A stretch of DNA of 64,000 bases, taken from Dokdonella_A soli (GTDB taxonomy: Bacteria; Pseudomonadota; Gammaproteobacteria; Xanthomonadales; Rhodanobacteraceae). Positions 26,073 to 35,074 of the stretch are shown piece by piece. Positions within the stretch are counted from its first letter, which is position 1. Each line of letters opens with the position of its first letter. The translations under genes and the position numbers were made by a program. The notes beneath the pieces were generated by a model. That model saw only the letters and a list, made by a program, of their open reading frames with translations. It was not told the DNA's origin and did not search any database. Where the stretch lies: the NCBI RefSeq assembly GCF_039523175.1, contig NZ_BAAAEU010000024.1, positions 62,001 through 126,000 on the forward strand, given 5' to 3'.

Positions 26073-26120
26073 GCGTTACCTCTGGGCGACGCGATTGGCC
26101 CGCACTTCGCGCATTCGCGG

Positions 26121-26252
26121 CCCCGCCCCCTCACCCCCACCCTCTCCCCCAACGATAGAGCCGTTGGGGGAGAGGGAGTGGATCGGCACGCTCTTGAAGC
26201 CCTCTCCTCCAAGCTTGCTTGGGGGAGAGGGTTGGGTGAGGGGGCGGGGCTC
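26121..26252. repeat. REP-like repeat block between ligA and the DUF559-EpmA gene
   Basis: Two hairpin units share the ends CCCCGCCCCCTCACCC and GGGTGAGGGGGCGGGG. The first stem is CTCTCCCCCAACGATAGAG with CCGTTGGGGGAGAG, the second CCCTCTCCTCCAAGCTTGC with TTGGGGGAGAGGG. The block overlaps no gene and sits in the 190-bp gap on the 3' side of ligA, where it may stabilise or end the ligA transcript. Confidence 0.8.
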
Positions 26253-26263
26253 CAGGCACGCGA

Positions 26264-28648
26264 TCACGTTGGATGCCCAATGAAAAACGCCAGCAGGCGT
26301 TCCTCATCCCAGATCTCGACGCCGAGTTCCCGCGCCTTGTCGAGTTTCGAGCCGGCGGATTCGCCGGCCACCACGAAGCTGGTCTTCTTCGACACACTGC
26401 CGGCGACCTTCGCGCCGAGCGCTTCGAGCTTCGCCTTCGCTTCGTCGCGGGTCAGTCCGGACAACGTGCCGGTCAGCACGACGGTGCTGCCCTCCAGCGG
26501 CCCCGTTTCGATGGCCGCTGCGCCAGCGGTCGCCGCGCGCAATTGCTCAACCGCATGCTCGCAGCGCAGCAGCAGATCGCGCCCGTCGTGGGTGACGATG
26601 AACGCCTGCACGGCATCAGCCGTGTCGCGCGGCAGACCGGCACCGGCCAGCGCGACCGCATCTGCCTTCAGCATGGCGCCGATCGAATCGAACGCGGCAG
26701 CAACCTGTTCTGCGCGCTTTGCGGTGAGTTTCGGAATCTCGGCTTGCTCGAGCACGCTCGCCATCGCCAGCTCGGCGCGCAGCTTTGCCGACGGCGCGTG
26801 CATGTCGATGATCGTCACGCCGCGTGCGATCAGGTCGTCGATCACTTTCTGGTTGCCAGGCTGCTGGAAGAACGCATCGATCGCGCGCGCGACTTCGCCG
26901 CCGATGTCCGGCACCAGCTTCAGGATCGGCCACGGCAGATGACGAATCAGTGCGAGGTCGCCGAACCAGACGGCCAGCGCCTTCGCGGTGCTTTCGCCTA
27001 CATGTTCGATGCCGAGCGCGTAGAGAAACCGCTCCAGCGTCGTGCGCCGGCTGTGCCCTATCGCTTCGATCAGGTTCTCGGCCCACTTGGTCGCGACCTT
27101 GCCGGCCTTGACCCCGCTCTTGAGGAGATGTGCCGGTGTGGTGCCATCGCGCTCGTCAGCGCGGCGTTTCATCTCGAGCAGGTCGTCGAGCCTGAGCTTG
27201 TAGAGATCGGCGACGGACGTGACGTAGCCGAGTTCGCCCAAATCCTCGATATAGCGCTCGCCGAGGCCGTCGATGTCCATCGCGCGGCGCGCCGCGAAAT
27301 GGAAGATCGCCTGCACGCGCTGGGCGGCGCAGGTCAGTTCGCCGGTGCAGCGCGCGACGACTTCGCCTTCCTCGCGCACGATATCCGAGCCGCAGATCGG
27401 ACAATGCGCCGGCATCTGCCAGGGCTTCGCGTGCGGCGGCCGATGTTCCGGGATCACGCGCACGACCTCCGGGATCACGTCGCCGGCGCGGCGCACGATC
27501 ACGGTGTCGCCGACCCGCACGTCGAGGCGCGCGACCTGGTCGGCGTTATGCAGCGTCGCGTTGGTCACGGTGACGCCGCCGACGAACACCGGCGCGAGCC
27601 GCGCGGTCGGCGTCGCCGCACCGGTGCGGCCAATGTTGACATCGATCGCCTCGACCGTTGTCTGCTGCTCCTGCGCCGGGAACTTGTGCGCGATCGCCCA
27701 GCGCGGCGTGCGGCCGACGAAGCCGAGTTCGCGCTGGCCGGCGAGGTCGTCGAGCTTGTAGACGACGCCGTCGATGTCGAACGGCAGCGCGTCGCGCTGC
27801 GCGCCGATGCGCGCGTAGTACGCGAGGCAGCCGGCCGCGCCGCGCGCGGTGTCGACCAGCTCGCTGACCGGAAATCCCCATTCACGCAGCTTCTTCAGCG
27901 TCGCCGAATGCGTCGCCGGCAACTCGCCGCCTTCGACCACGCCCAGCGCGTAGGCGTAGAACGCGAGCGGACGCTGAGCGGTGATGCGCGGATCGAGCTG
28001 GCGCAGGCTGCCGGCGGCGGCGTTGCGCGGATTGACCAGCGGCTTGATTCTGCCTTCCGACGCGCGCGCCTTTTCGTTGTAGCGCTCGAAACCGGCGCGC
28101 GGCATGTAGACCTCGCCGCGCACTTCGAGCACGCGCGGCCAGCCCTTGCCACGCAACTTCAAAGGGATCGCCTTGATCGTGCGCAGGTTCGGTGTCACCT
28201 CCTCGCCTTTCTCGCCATCGCCGCGCGTCGCGCCGCGTACGAACATGCCATCGTCGTAGCGCAGGCTGATCGCGAGTCCGTCGAATTTCGGCTCGACCGA
28301 GAAGAGTGGATCGCGCACTTCCAGGCGCTGCTCGATACGGCGCTCGAACTCCTCGACCTCGGCGTCGCTGAATGCATTGCCGAGCGAGAGCATCGGGATC
28401 TCGTGGCGCACCGTCGCGAACGCGCCTGATGGCGCGGCGCCGACCCGCTGCGTCGGCGAGTCCGGTGTGACCAGTTCGGGATGCGCCGTTTCCAGCGCGA
28501 CGAGTTCGCGCATCAGCCTGTCGTATTCGGCGTCCGGGATGTCCGGATCGTCGAGCACGTGATAGCGGTGATTGGCGTCCTCGATGCGTGCGCGCAGTTC
28601 GGCGGCGCGGGCGGCGGGTTCCATGTCGACGGCATGTGTGCGGTTCAT
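26264..28648 (-). CDS. ligA: NAD-dependent DNA ligase
   Basis: Joins nicks in duplex DNA using NAD+; essential for replication and repair. The product is 794 residues. The adenylation domain has the nucleotidyl Lys in EPKFDGLAIS (K-x-D-G) and GEVYMPRAGF. It is followed by the OB fold, a four-Cys zinc finger (CPICGSD and, further on, CTGELTCAAQR), helix-hairpin-helix repeats and a C-terminal BRCT domain (VVLTGTLSGLTRDEA). It is longer than E. coli LigA (671), with an enlarged stretch between zinc finger and BRCT. The ATG at 28648 starts MNRTHAVDMEPAARAAEL; the ATG at 28624 is an equally good alternative, and neither has a strong ribosome site. Confidence 0.95.
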   Translation of the reverse strand: MNRTHAVDMEPAARAAELRARIEDANHRYHVLDDPDIPDAEYDRLMRELVALETAHPELVTPDSPTQRVGAAPSGAFATVRHEIPMLSLGNAFSDAEVEEFERRIEQRLEVRDPLFSVEPKFDGLAISLRYDDGMFVRGATRGDGEKGEEVTPNLRTIKAIPLKLRGKGWPRVLEVRGEVYMPRAGFERYNEKARASEGRIKPLVNPRNAAAGSLRQLDPRITAQRPLAFYAYALGVVEGGELPATHSATLKKLREWGFPVSELVDTARGAAGCLAYYARIGAQRDALPFDIDGVVYKLDDLAGQRELGFVGRTPRWAIAHKFPAQEQQTTVEAIDVNIGRTGAATPTARLAPVFVGGVTVTNATLHNADQVARLDVRVGDTVIVRRAGDVIPEVVRVIPEHRPPHAKPWQMPAHCPICGSDIVREEGEVVARCTGELTCAAQRVQAIFHFAARRAMDIDGLGERYIEDLGELGYVTSVADLYKLRLDDLLEMKRRADERDGTTPAHLLKSGVKAGKVATKWAENLIEAIGHSRRTTLERFLYALGIEHVGESTAKALAVWFGDLALIRHLPWPILKLVPDIGGEVARAIDAFFQQPGNQKVIDDLIARGVTIIDMHAPSAKLRAELAMASVLEQAEIPKLTAKRAEQVAAAFDSIGAMLKADAVALAGAGLPRDTADAVQAFIVTHDGRDLLLRCEHAVEQLRAATAGAAAIETGPLEGSTVVLTGTLSGLTRDEAKAKLEALGAKVAGSVSKKTSFVVAGESAGSKLDKARELGVEIWDEERLLAFFIGHPT

Positions 28649-28748
28649 TGCTGCGAAGTTTACCGGGCTTGCCGCAGGGCGGCGTGACGACCCACGCAAG
28701 GCGCGTTCAAACTCGGGCTGCCGACCCGCAACCACCGAGGATACGACG

Positions 28749-29591
28749 ATGGCGAAGAAAGCCTGGGCCGCTTTTCCGTATCCGGACAAGGCCTTCGACT
28801 ATGCCGGCGACAAGCTCGCCAAGGCGTGGCCGGCGCTGCATGCGGGTGACCAGGAACCGTTTCCGGACGAGAAGCGCGTTGCCGCCCTTCTCAAATCCAG
28901 CCCGAAGCTAGGCGAGGACCCGAAGGCGATCGCGACCGCATTGCAGGATGCCTGGCGCGCGTTCCATCGCGGCGACTTCCAGCAAGCGTTCGAGGACGCT
29001 GTTGCGCTGAAGGCGCTCGGCGCCTCGGTCGCGGTCAAGGCCGGCGGCATCCACGCGACCTATCTGGTCGACGATGCCAAGGCGAAGACCGCGCGCTACG
29101 AGGAACTGATCGATCTTGCCGATGCGGCGATCACGGCGCTGCCGGACGAAGCGAACAGCCACTACCGGCACGCGTTCGCGATCGGCCGTCTCAGCCAGAC
29201 CATCTCGATCACCAAGGCGCTCGCGCAGGGCCTGGCCGGCAAGGTCCGCGCCTCGCTCGATGCGACGCTGGAACTCGCACCGAAGCACGCCGAAGCGCAG
29301 ACCGCGCTCGGTCTCTATCACGCCGAGATCGTCGGCAAGGTCGGCGGCATGCTCGCCAAGCTCACCTACGGCGCGAGTGCGATCGATGCGGAGAAACACC
29401 TCAAGCAGGCGCTCAAGCTGACGCCGGCGTCACCGATCGCGTGGATCGAATACGGCAACGGCCTGCTGCTCCTGCATGGCGAGAAGCGCGAGGACGAAGT
29501 CGCTGAAGCCTACGACAAGGCCGCCAGGCTGAAATCGCATGACGCGATGGAAGCGCTCGATGCGGCGTGGGCCAAGGAGCAGCTCGCATAG
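28749..29591 (+). CDS. TPR-like tetratricopeptide protein of unknown function
   Basis: A 280-residue soluble protein, divergent from ligA. The N-terminus (KKAWAAFPYPDKAFDYAG) is a short conserved-looking head. The rest is all-helical, with TPR-like units such as AWRAFHRGDFQQAFEDAVAL, HYRHAFAIGRLSQTISITKA and ASPIAWIEYGNGLLLLHGEK. The units suggest protein-protein contacts; no catalytic motif or signal peptide is visible. The ATG at 28749 follows a weak GAGGAT site. Alternative upstream starts run antisense through the ligA start and are unlikely. Confidence 0.75.
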   Translation: MAKKAWAAFPYPDKAFDYAGDKLAKAWPALHAGDQEPFPDEKRVAALLKSSPKLGEDPKAIATALQDAWRAFHRGDFQQAFEDAVALKALGASVAVKAGGIHATYLVDDAKAKTARYEELIDLADAAITALPDEANSHYRHAFAIGRLSQTISITKALAQGLAGKVRASLDATLELAPKHAEAQTALGLYHAEIVGKVGGMLAKLTYGASAIDAEKHLKQALKLTPASPIAWIEYGNGLLLLHGEKREDEVAEAYDKAARLKSHDAMEALDAAWAKEQLA

Positions 29592-29681
29592 GCGACCGCG
29601 CTCCGCCAGCCGCTTCTATGGCGCACTGCATGACGTCGCTGCGCGCAAGCTCGATCGGCCATGTCGCGCACGTATCCAGCT

Positions 29682-29741
29682 CCGCCCCCTCACCCAGCCC
29701 TCTCTCCCAACGATGAAGTCGTCGGGGGAGAGGGAGTTAAA
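29682..29741. repeat. REP-like hairpin repeat
   Basis: CCGCCCCCTCACCCAGCCCT leads into CTCTCCCAACGATGAAG and GTCGTCGGGGGAGAGGG. It is the same family as the blocks at 25.6 and 26.1 kb and lies between the convergent TPR-like gene and the ammonia-lyase gene. Confidence 0.75.
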
Positions 29742-29766
29742 GGCGAGCCTGAGCGTCGGGAGATCC

Positions 29767-31656
29767 TCAGCCCAAACCACCAGCGGTAATCAGCTCGCAG
29801 ATCACGCGCACGTCGCCATCCATCGCGCGGTCGCGGGCCATGAACGCGATGTGTTCGCGGATCTTCGCGTGCGCACGTGCGACCGCGGCTCCCGCATGGA
29901 AGTCCTTCGCTCCGACGAGCGATTTCGCCAACGCCTGCACTTCGCTCTCGAACTGTGCGCGCGCCGGATGGTTCGCGTCCGGCGCGTTCGCGATCTTCGC
30001 CGCGAGCGCGCGCCAGTCGCCGCGCTGGGCGAGGCGGCGCGCGGCATTCAGCATGTCCTGCCGGTAGTCGAGCGCCTGCGCGGCGGTGTACAGCTCCAGC
30101 GCGAGCACATGGCCGAGGTCCTCGGTCATCTCGAGCACGTGGCGCGCCTCGTTCGCGCCCATCGAGACATGATCCTCGGCGTTCGCGCTGGTCGGAATCG
30201 AATAAACCGAGGCCGGATGCGCACGCGTGGCCAAGTCGTTGACCAGCGCGGCGGCGGTGTATTGCACGATCATGAAGCCTGAATCGGTCGCGTCCTCGTT
30301 GCCGATCAGGAACGCGGGCAGGCCGTCGTTGGTCGCCGGATCGACGAGCTTGTTGAGACGCCGCTCGGAGATCGACGCAAGCACCGGGATCGCGGCCTTC
30401 ACATAGCTCATCGCCAGCGCGAGCGGCATGCCGTGGAAATGGCCGGCCGAGATCACCTGATCCTCGATCACCATCGTTCCGGATTTATCAGGAAATATCA
30501 GCGGATTGTCGGTGACCGCGTTGAGCTCGATGTCGATCACGCGGCAGGCCTGATCGAACGCATCGCGCACCGCGCCGTGCACCTGCGGCATGCAGCGCAG
30601 GCAGTAGGCGTCTTGGGGCTGGTGCTTCTTGCCGCCCTTGAACGGCAGGAAGCGCTGATAGAACGCCTCGCGGCCATGACGCTGGCTGGGTGGCACGTAG
30701 TCCCAGGCGATGTCGAAATGCTGTTTCTGGTCCTCCGCGTCGCTCCACGAGTCGGCGAGCCAACTGCGGAAACGAGGCACGAGGTGATAGGGAATATCGG
30801 TCAGCGTCGAGCCATCAAGCAGCTCGCGCACGTGTCGCGCGGTCTCGACCTGGCCCGGATGCGGGCGCAGCGCATGCACTTCCTCGCGCAACGCGCTGCC
30901 GCGACCGGCGAACGCGTCGAGTGTCATCGCGGCGGCGAGATCCGCGGTCGCGAGCAGACTCTCCATCCGATCCAGCGCGAGCACGGCGGTCGCGAGCATC
31001 TGCGTGGTGCCGTTGTTCAGCGCGAGGCCTTCCTTGAACGACAGCCGTACGGGTGCCAGGCCCGCGCGCTTCAACGCCTCGGCGCCGGACAGGCGCTCGC
31101 CATCGAAGAACGCCTCGCCGCCACCGAGCAACACGATCGCGAGATGCGACAACGGTGCGAGATCGCCGCTCGCGCCGACCGAGCCTTTCTCCGGGATCAC
31201 CGGAATCACGCCGCGATTGAGCAGATCGGCCAGCGCCTTCAGCGTGGAGACGCGGATACCGGAATACCCGCGCATCAAGGTGTTGATGCGGATCGCCAGC
31301 ATCGCGCGCACGACTTCGGTGCTGAATGGCTTGCCGACGCAGACCGCATGCGTGATGACGAGGTTGTGCTGCAGTTCCTCGAGCAGCGTGCCGTCACGCT
31401 GCTCCGGATTGCCGCCCGGCAACTCGTCACGCGCGCGGTGAGCGCCGAGCAACTTGTCGGCATTGCTGCCGAAGCCCGTGGTGACGCCGTAAATCGGTTC
31501 GCCGCAGTTGACCTTGTCGGCAAGGAAATCCGCTGCGCGCTGCACGTGCGCAAGCTGCGCTTCGTCGAGCGCGATGGCGGCGCCGTGGCGCGCGACCGCG
31601 ACCAGTTGTTCGCGGGTCAAGCTGTTGCCGTCGAGAAGAATCGTCTGCATGTGCAT
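29767..31656 (-). CDS. HAL/PAL/TAL-family aromatic amino acid ammonia-lyase, enlarged
   Basis: Eliminates ammonia from an aromatic amino acid using the MIO group made from A162-S163-G164 (GSVGASGDLAPLSHL). Other family marks are the catalytic-loop Tyr in IYGVTTGFG, ALNNGTTQM, and TDNPLIFPD. The selectivity pair reads T102-H103 (NLVITHAVCVG), closest to the Ser-His of histidine ammonia-lyases, so histidine is the best guess. It is 629 residues, about 120 longer than HutH: a stretch at about 285-350 (RSWLADSWSDAEDQKQHFDI onward) and an extended C-terminus account for this. No other hut genes are near; hisS is directly upstream. An ATG at 31650 is an alternative start. Confidence 0.8.
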   Translation of the reverse strand: MHMQTILLDGNSLTREQLVAVARHGAAIALDEAQLAHVQRAADFLADKVNCGEPIYGVTTGFGSNADKLLGAHRARDELPGGNPEQRDGTLLEELQHNLVITHAVCVGKPFSTEVVRAMLAIRINTLMRGYSGIRVSTLKALADLLNRGVIPVIPEKGSVGASGDLAPLSHLAIVLLGGGEAFFDGERLSGAEALKRAGLAPVRLSFKEGLALNNGTTQMLATAVLALDRMESLLATADLAAAMTLDAFAGRGSALREEVHALRPHPGQVETARHVRELLDGSTLTDIPYHLVPRFRSWLADSWSDAEDQKQHFDIAWDYVPPSQRHGREAFYQRFLPFKGGKKHQPQDAYCLRCMPQVHGAVRDAFDQACRVIDIELNAVTDNPLIFPDKSGTMVIEDQVISAGHFHGMPLALAMSYVKAAIPVLASISERRLNKLVDPATNDGLPAFLIGNEDATDSGFMIVQYTAAALVNDLATRAHPASVYSIPTSANAEDHVSMGANEARHVLEMTEDLGHVLALELYTAAQALDYRQDMLNAARRLAQRGDWRALAAKIANAPDANHPARAQFESEVQALAKSLVGAKDFHAGAAVARAHAKIREHIAFMARDRAMDGDVRVICELITAGGLG

Positions 31657-31667
31657 GAAAGAGTTGG

Positions 31668-31740
31668 GTAGGAGCGGCTTCAGCCGCGATGCTCTTTGTG
31701 AAAGTTGCCAACCAGGAATCGCGGCTGAAGCCGCTCCTAC
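31668..31740. repeat. inverted pair of GTAGGAGCGGCTTCAGCCGC repeats
   Basis: The left arm 31668-31690 and right arm 31718-31740 are exact reverse complements (23 bp), and each arm is itself partly palindromic (GCGGCTTCAGCCGC). This is one of three such pairs in the window (also about 38149-38226 and 56096-56224). It lies between hisS and the ammonia-lyase gene. Confidence 0.9.
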
Positions 31741-31749
31741 AGGTCGGTT

Positions 31750-33147
31750 TTATCCGGCAGCGGCTTTTCCCATCACCGCCGCCTGCTCGATCTCCACGCG
31801 CAAGGTCTCGGCGAGTTCCGCACGCGCGACCTCGAACTGGTCCTGCTTGCGCAGGTCCTTGACCGTGACGACGCCCTTCGCAATCTCGTCCGGACCGAGC
31901 ACGAGCACGAAGCGGATGCCGGCGCGGTCCGCGTACTTGAACTGCCTGGCCAGCTTGCCCGGCTCGACGACCGCCTCGGTATTGATCCCGGCATCGCGCA
32001 GTTCGGTCGCGAGTTCCAGATAACGCGGCAGTTCGTTCTCGTCCATCTGCGCGACCAGCGCCTGCACCGTGCTGCGCCCACCCTTCAGCAATCCCGCTTC
32101 GCGCAATTGCCAATACAACCGCGTCGCGCCGATCGAGATGCCGACGCCGGGCAGGCGCGACTTCGTGTAGTGGCTGGCAAGGTTTTCGTAGCGCCCGCCC
32201 GAGCAGATCGATCCGACCTGCGGATGCCCGTTGAGCGTGGTCTCATAGACCGTGCCGGTGTAATAGTCGAGGCCGCGCGCGATCGAGAGATTCAGCGCGA
32301 AATGCGATTCCGGCACGCCGAATGCCTTGACCAGGCTCAGCACTTCCTTCAACTCCGCCCTGCCCTGTTCGAGCGCCTCGCTGCCGATGCCGAGCGCGTC
32401 GAGCTTCGTCAATGCGTCGGCGAGCGAGCTCGATCGGAACTGCACGAAGTCGAGCAGCTTGGCGGCGACATCGGCCGACAGGCCGAACGCGTCGCCGGCC
32501 AGCGTCTCTCGCACCGCATCCGCGCCGCGCTTGTCGAGCTTGTCGACTTCGCGCAGCACCGCACCCTGTCGCTCGGCATCGGCGATGCCGAGGCCTTCGA
32601 GCCAGCCGCGCATCAGCTTGCGGTTGTTGATCTGGATCGTGAACGCGCCGATGTCGAGGTCGCGGAACACGTTGTAGATGACCGCCGGCAACTCGGCGTC
32701 GTAGCGCACCGACAGCTGATCCTTGCCGACCACGTCGATATCGCACTGGTAGAACTCGCGGAAGCGACCGCGCTGCGCGCGTTCGCCGCGGTAGACGCGC
32801 TGGATCTGGTAGCGCCTGAACGGGAACACGAGATCGCGCTCATGCTCGGCGACATAGCGCGCGAGCGGCACCGTCAGGTCGAAACGCAGCGCCAACTCCG
32901 GCACTTCGCCGGCACCGGCGGCCTGCAGCGCGCCGGTCGACTGCACGAAATAGACCTGCCGCTCGGTCTCGCCGCCTTCCTTGGTCAGCAGCACGCTGGA
33001 GAACTCCATGACCGGCGTCTCGATCGGCAGGAAGCCGAAACGCTCGAAATTGCGCCGGATCGAATCCTGCATGGACTGGAACGCGACCTGGTCGAGCGGC
33101 AGCAGCTCGAGCACGCCGGGCATCGTGCGGGCTTGGGTGACGGCCAT
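31750..33147 (-). CDS. hisS: histidyl-tRNA synthetase
   Basis: Charges tRNA-His; class II synthetase, 465 residues. Motif 2 reads FRRYQIQRVYRGERAQRGRF, the histidine-binding HisA motif is GLDYYTGTVYE, and motif 3 is LPGVGISIGATRLY. The C-terminal anticodon-binding domain starts near residue 360. The ATG at 33147 (MAVTQARTMPG) is preceded by AAGGAAA at good spacing; a longer frame from 33186 lacks support. The gene downstream on the same strand is the ammonia-lyase, after a repeat pair. Confidence 0.95.
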   Translation of the reverse strand: MAVTQARTMPGVLELLPLDQVAFQSMQDSIRRNFERFGFLPIETPVMEFSSVLLTKEGGETERQVYFVQSTGALQAAGAGEVPELALRFDLTVPLARYVAEHERDLVFPFRRYQIQRVYRGERAQRGRFREFYQCDIDVVGKDQLSVRYDAELPAVIYNVFRDLDIGAFTIQINNRKLMRGWLEGLGIADAERQGAVLREVDKLDKRGADAVRETLAGDAFGLSADVAAKLLDFVQFRSSSLADALTKLDALGIGSEALEQGRAELKEVLSLVKAFGVPESHFALNLSIARGLDYYTGTVYETTLNGHPQVGSICSGGRYENLASHYTKSRLPGVGISIGATRLYWQLREAGLLKGGRSTVQALVAQMDENELPRYLELATELRDAGINTEAVVEPGKLARQFKYADRAGIRFVLVLGPDEIAKGVVTVKDLRKQDQFEVARAELAETLRVEIEQAAVMGKAAAG

Positions 33148-33310
33148 CGGTTTCCTTCGGATCGGCGCCGCGGCGGGGGAACGCACGGCGCGTGGAACAG
33201 TGATCGTCTAGATTACCAGATGGGTCGCGGATCCCGATCCTGCGCGCGTCGTCGCCCGCGTATCTGCGCCGCACGAAACCGGCCCACCGACCGGATGGTT
33301 CGATGATCGG

Positions 33311-33339
33311 TTGCGCCAGCGCCGGAGCGCCGTTAGAAT
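33311..33339 (+). promoter_or_regulatory. sigma70-type promoter of tRNA-Pro
   Basis: TTGCGC at 33311-33316 and TAGAAT at 33334-33339 are separated by exactly 17 bp and lie 25 bp upstream of the tRNA. The bases after the -10 (CGCGCCCCGC) are GC-rich, as in stringently controlled stable-RNA promoters. Confidence 0.6.
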
Positions 33340-33364
33340 TCGCGCCCCGCTACGGCGGTCCGGT

Positions 33365-33441
33365 CGGGGTGTAGCTCAGCCTGGTAGAGCGCTACCTTCG
33401 GGAGGTAGAAGTCGCAAGTTCGAATCCTGTCACCCCGACCA
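33365..33441 (+). tRNA. tRNA-Pro (anticodon CGG)
   Basis: A 77-nt cloverleaf with encoded CCA. The acceptor stem CGGGGTG pairs with CACCCCG, the anticodon stem CTACC with GGTAG, and the loop TTCGGGA presents CGG, reading codon CCG. The T arm contains GTTCGAATC. Discriminator base A precedes CCA. Confidence 0.97.
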
Positions 33442-33458
33442 ATAGAATCAACGAATTA

Positions 33459-33485
33459 GGCCACCGTGACCCGGTGGCCTTTTTC
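33459..33485 (+). terminator. intrinsic terminator after tRNA-Pro
   Basis: GGCCACC and GGTGGCC form a GC-rich stem around GTGACCC, followed at once by TTTTTC. It lies 18 bp after the tRNA CCA end. Confidence 0.85.
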
Positions 33486-33677
33486 GTTTCTGCATGCCTT
33501 GAAGCAAAGCCTCGAGAGCAGCTTGGCGCACCTCGGCCGCACACTGTGTTCCAACGTTGTCACCGAGGTGACGACAAGGATACCGTTCGGCGTGCGGCGT
33601 CCTGATCCTGCGACGATGGATAACCGCCTACCACCTGCTGCTGCGTTGCAATTACCCCGTTTTGCAGAGATCCATCC

Positions 33678-34580
33678 ATGACCAAAACATCGCACCGCCA
33701 CCATGGTATTACGGTCAAAGTGGGTCAGGTCGAAGTCACCAAGCTCGGCGTACCGCGGTTCAGTCCGCACGATGCTTATCACCTGATCATGTCGCTGACC
33801 TGGCCGCAGTTCTTCGCCGGCGCCATAACGGTGTATCTACTCGCGAATCTCGTGTTTGCGACGGTCTATTTCCTTGGCGACCACGCGATCAACAACGCAG
33901 CCACATTCTCCGACTGCTTCTTTTTCAGCGTCGAGACCCTGGCGACAGTCGGTTACGGAAACATGAGTCCGGCCACCTTCTATGGACACTGCGTCGCGAC
34001 ATTGGAGATCCTCAGCGGCATGTTGAGCATGGCGGTGATCACCAGCCTGGTGTTTGCGCGCTTTTCCAAGCCGACGGCGCGCATCCTGTTCAGCCGCGTT
34101 GCGGTCATCTCCCCCTACAACGGCGTGCCGACGCTGATGCTGCGCGTGGCGAATCAGCGGCGCAGCTATATCGTCGAAGCAGCGGCGTCGCTCGTGCTGG
34201 TGCGTGACGAAGAAACACCGGACGGGCACAGCTTGACGCGCTTCTACGATCTGAAGCTCGAGCGTGCGCGTTCTCCGATGTTCGCGCTCAGTTGGCAGAT
34301 CATGCATCGCATAGACGAGGCGAGCCCGCTGCACGGCGTCACCGCGGAGGCGATCAGGGACGGCGACATGCGTCTTGCGGTGACACTATCGGGCGTGGAC
34401 GAGATCTTTGCTGCCGGTATCACTGCGCGCCACTCATACTCGCACGAAGACATTTTGTTCGAACGCCGCTTCGTCGACATCTTCAGTGAAGGTGACAACC
34501 CGCGGCATACGTACGTGGATCTGGGGCGTTTCCACGATCTTGAGGCCGAGGCCCCGGCGACCGAAATTTCCGCAGGATGA
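33678..34580 (+). CDS. inward-rectifier potassium channel (KirBac-like)
   Basis: A 300-residue tetrameric K+ channel subunit of the inner membrane. Helix M1 (about residues 48-70) is followed by the pore helix, the selectivity filter T90-V-G-Y-G94 and helix M2 (about 105-130). The cytoplasmic IRK-type beta-sandwich fills the C-terminal half (YNGVPTLMLRVANQRRSYIV, then DGDMRLAVTLSGVDEIFAAG). Its role is K+ flux and membrane-potential control. The ATG has a weak AGAG site. It stands alone: a terminator lies upstream (tRNA) and another downstream. Confidence 0.92.
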   Translation: MTKTSHRHHGITVKVGQVEVTKLGVPRFSPHDAYHLIMSLTWPQFFAGAITVYLLANLVFATVYFLGDHAINNAATFSDCFFFSVETLATVGYGNMSPATFYGHCVATLEILSGMLSMAVITSLVFARFSKPTARILFSRVAVISPYNGVPTLMLRVANQRRSYIVEAAASLVLVRDEETPDGHSLTRFYDLKLERARSPMFALSWQIMHRIDEASPLHGVTAEAIRDGDMRLAVTLSGVDEIFAAGITARHSYSHEDILFERRFVDIFSEGDNPRHTYVDLGRFHDLEAEAPATEISAG

Positions 34581-34639
34581 ATGAAGCCAACAACGGATGA
34601 GGACACCAAAGCTCGCCTCGGCGCCCTGACCTTCAGGCA

Positions 34640-34670
34640 CAAAAAACCCGGCACGAGGCCGGGTTTTTTG
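34640..34670. terminator. bidirectional intrinsic terminator
   Basis: AAAAAACCCGGC and GCCGGGTTTTTT form a perfect stem with A-run and T-run on either side. It ends both the channel gene (plus strand) and the small gene at 34700-35074 (minus strand). Confidence 0.85.
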
Positions 34671-34699
34671 TGTCGATCGCGACGCGCTGGCCGAATGCG

Positions 34700-35074
34700 T
34701 CAGCGCTTCGATTGCTTGCGGTCGCCCGGACGGCTCTTGGACTGCGGGCCGGCCGACGGCTGCGGGTCGAGGTCATTGAGCAGTGCACGCAGGTCGACGG
34801 ATATCGTGGCGCCGTTGCCGGCGATGTCCAGCGCCGCCATCGAACGTTTCGACAGTGCTGCACGATCGATGTACAGCTCGCGATCCTGTTCCGGTGGGCG
34901 CGTCGAGCTGCACAGGTTGCGGTTCAAGCGCAGCAGGCTGGTGCCGGAGCGCTGCCAAGGTTGGTCGGGCGAGAGCCGCTTGACCATCACGCTTTCGAGT
35001 TTGACGACGACGGTGTCTTCACTCACTTCCGCGCAACGCCCGATCCCGATATCGTAAGTCATGGAGTCTTGCAT
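34700..35074 (-). CDS. small hypothetical protein
   Basis: A 124-residue protein (120 if the second ATG at 35062, MTYDIGIGRC, is used) that I do not recognise. The middle holds DTVVVKLESVMVKRLSPDQP and a predicted beta-rich core. The C-terminus is charged and disordered (SKSRPGDRKQSKR). There is no signal peptide or helix. It is a convincing gene because it ends at a bidirectional terminator and stands alone on its strand. AGAGG lies 12 nt before the second ATG; before the first ATG that site is too close to be used. Confidence 0.6.
   Translation of the reverse strand: MQDSMTYDIGIGRCAEVSEDTVVVKLESVMVKRLSPDQPWQRSGTSLLRLNRNLCSSTRPPEQDRELYIDRAALSKRSMAALDIAGNGATISVDLRALLNDLDPQPSAGPQSKSRPGDRKQSKR

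Noticed and set aside
33466..33681. A 71-codon frame between the tRNA terminator and the channel gene.
   Set aside because: It starts inside the terminator hairpin and shows no ribosome site or similarity.
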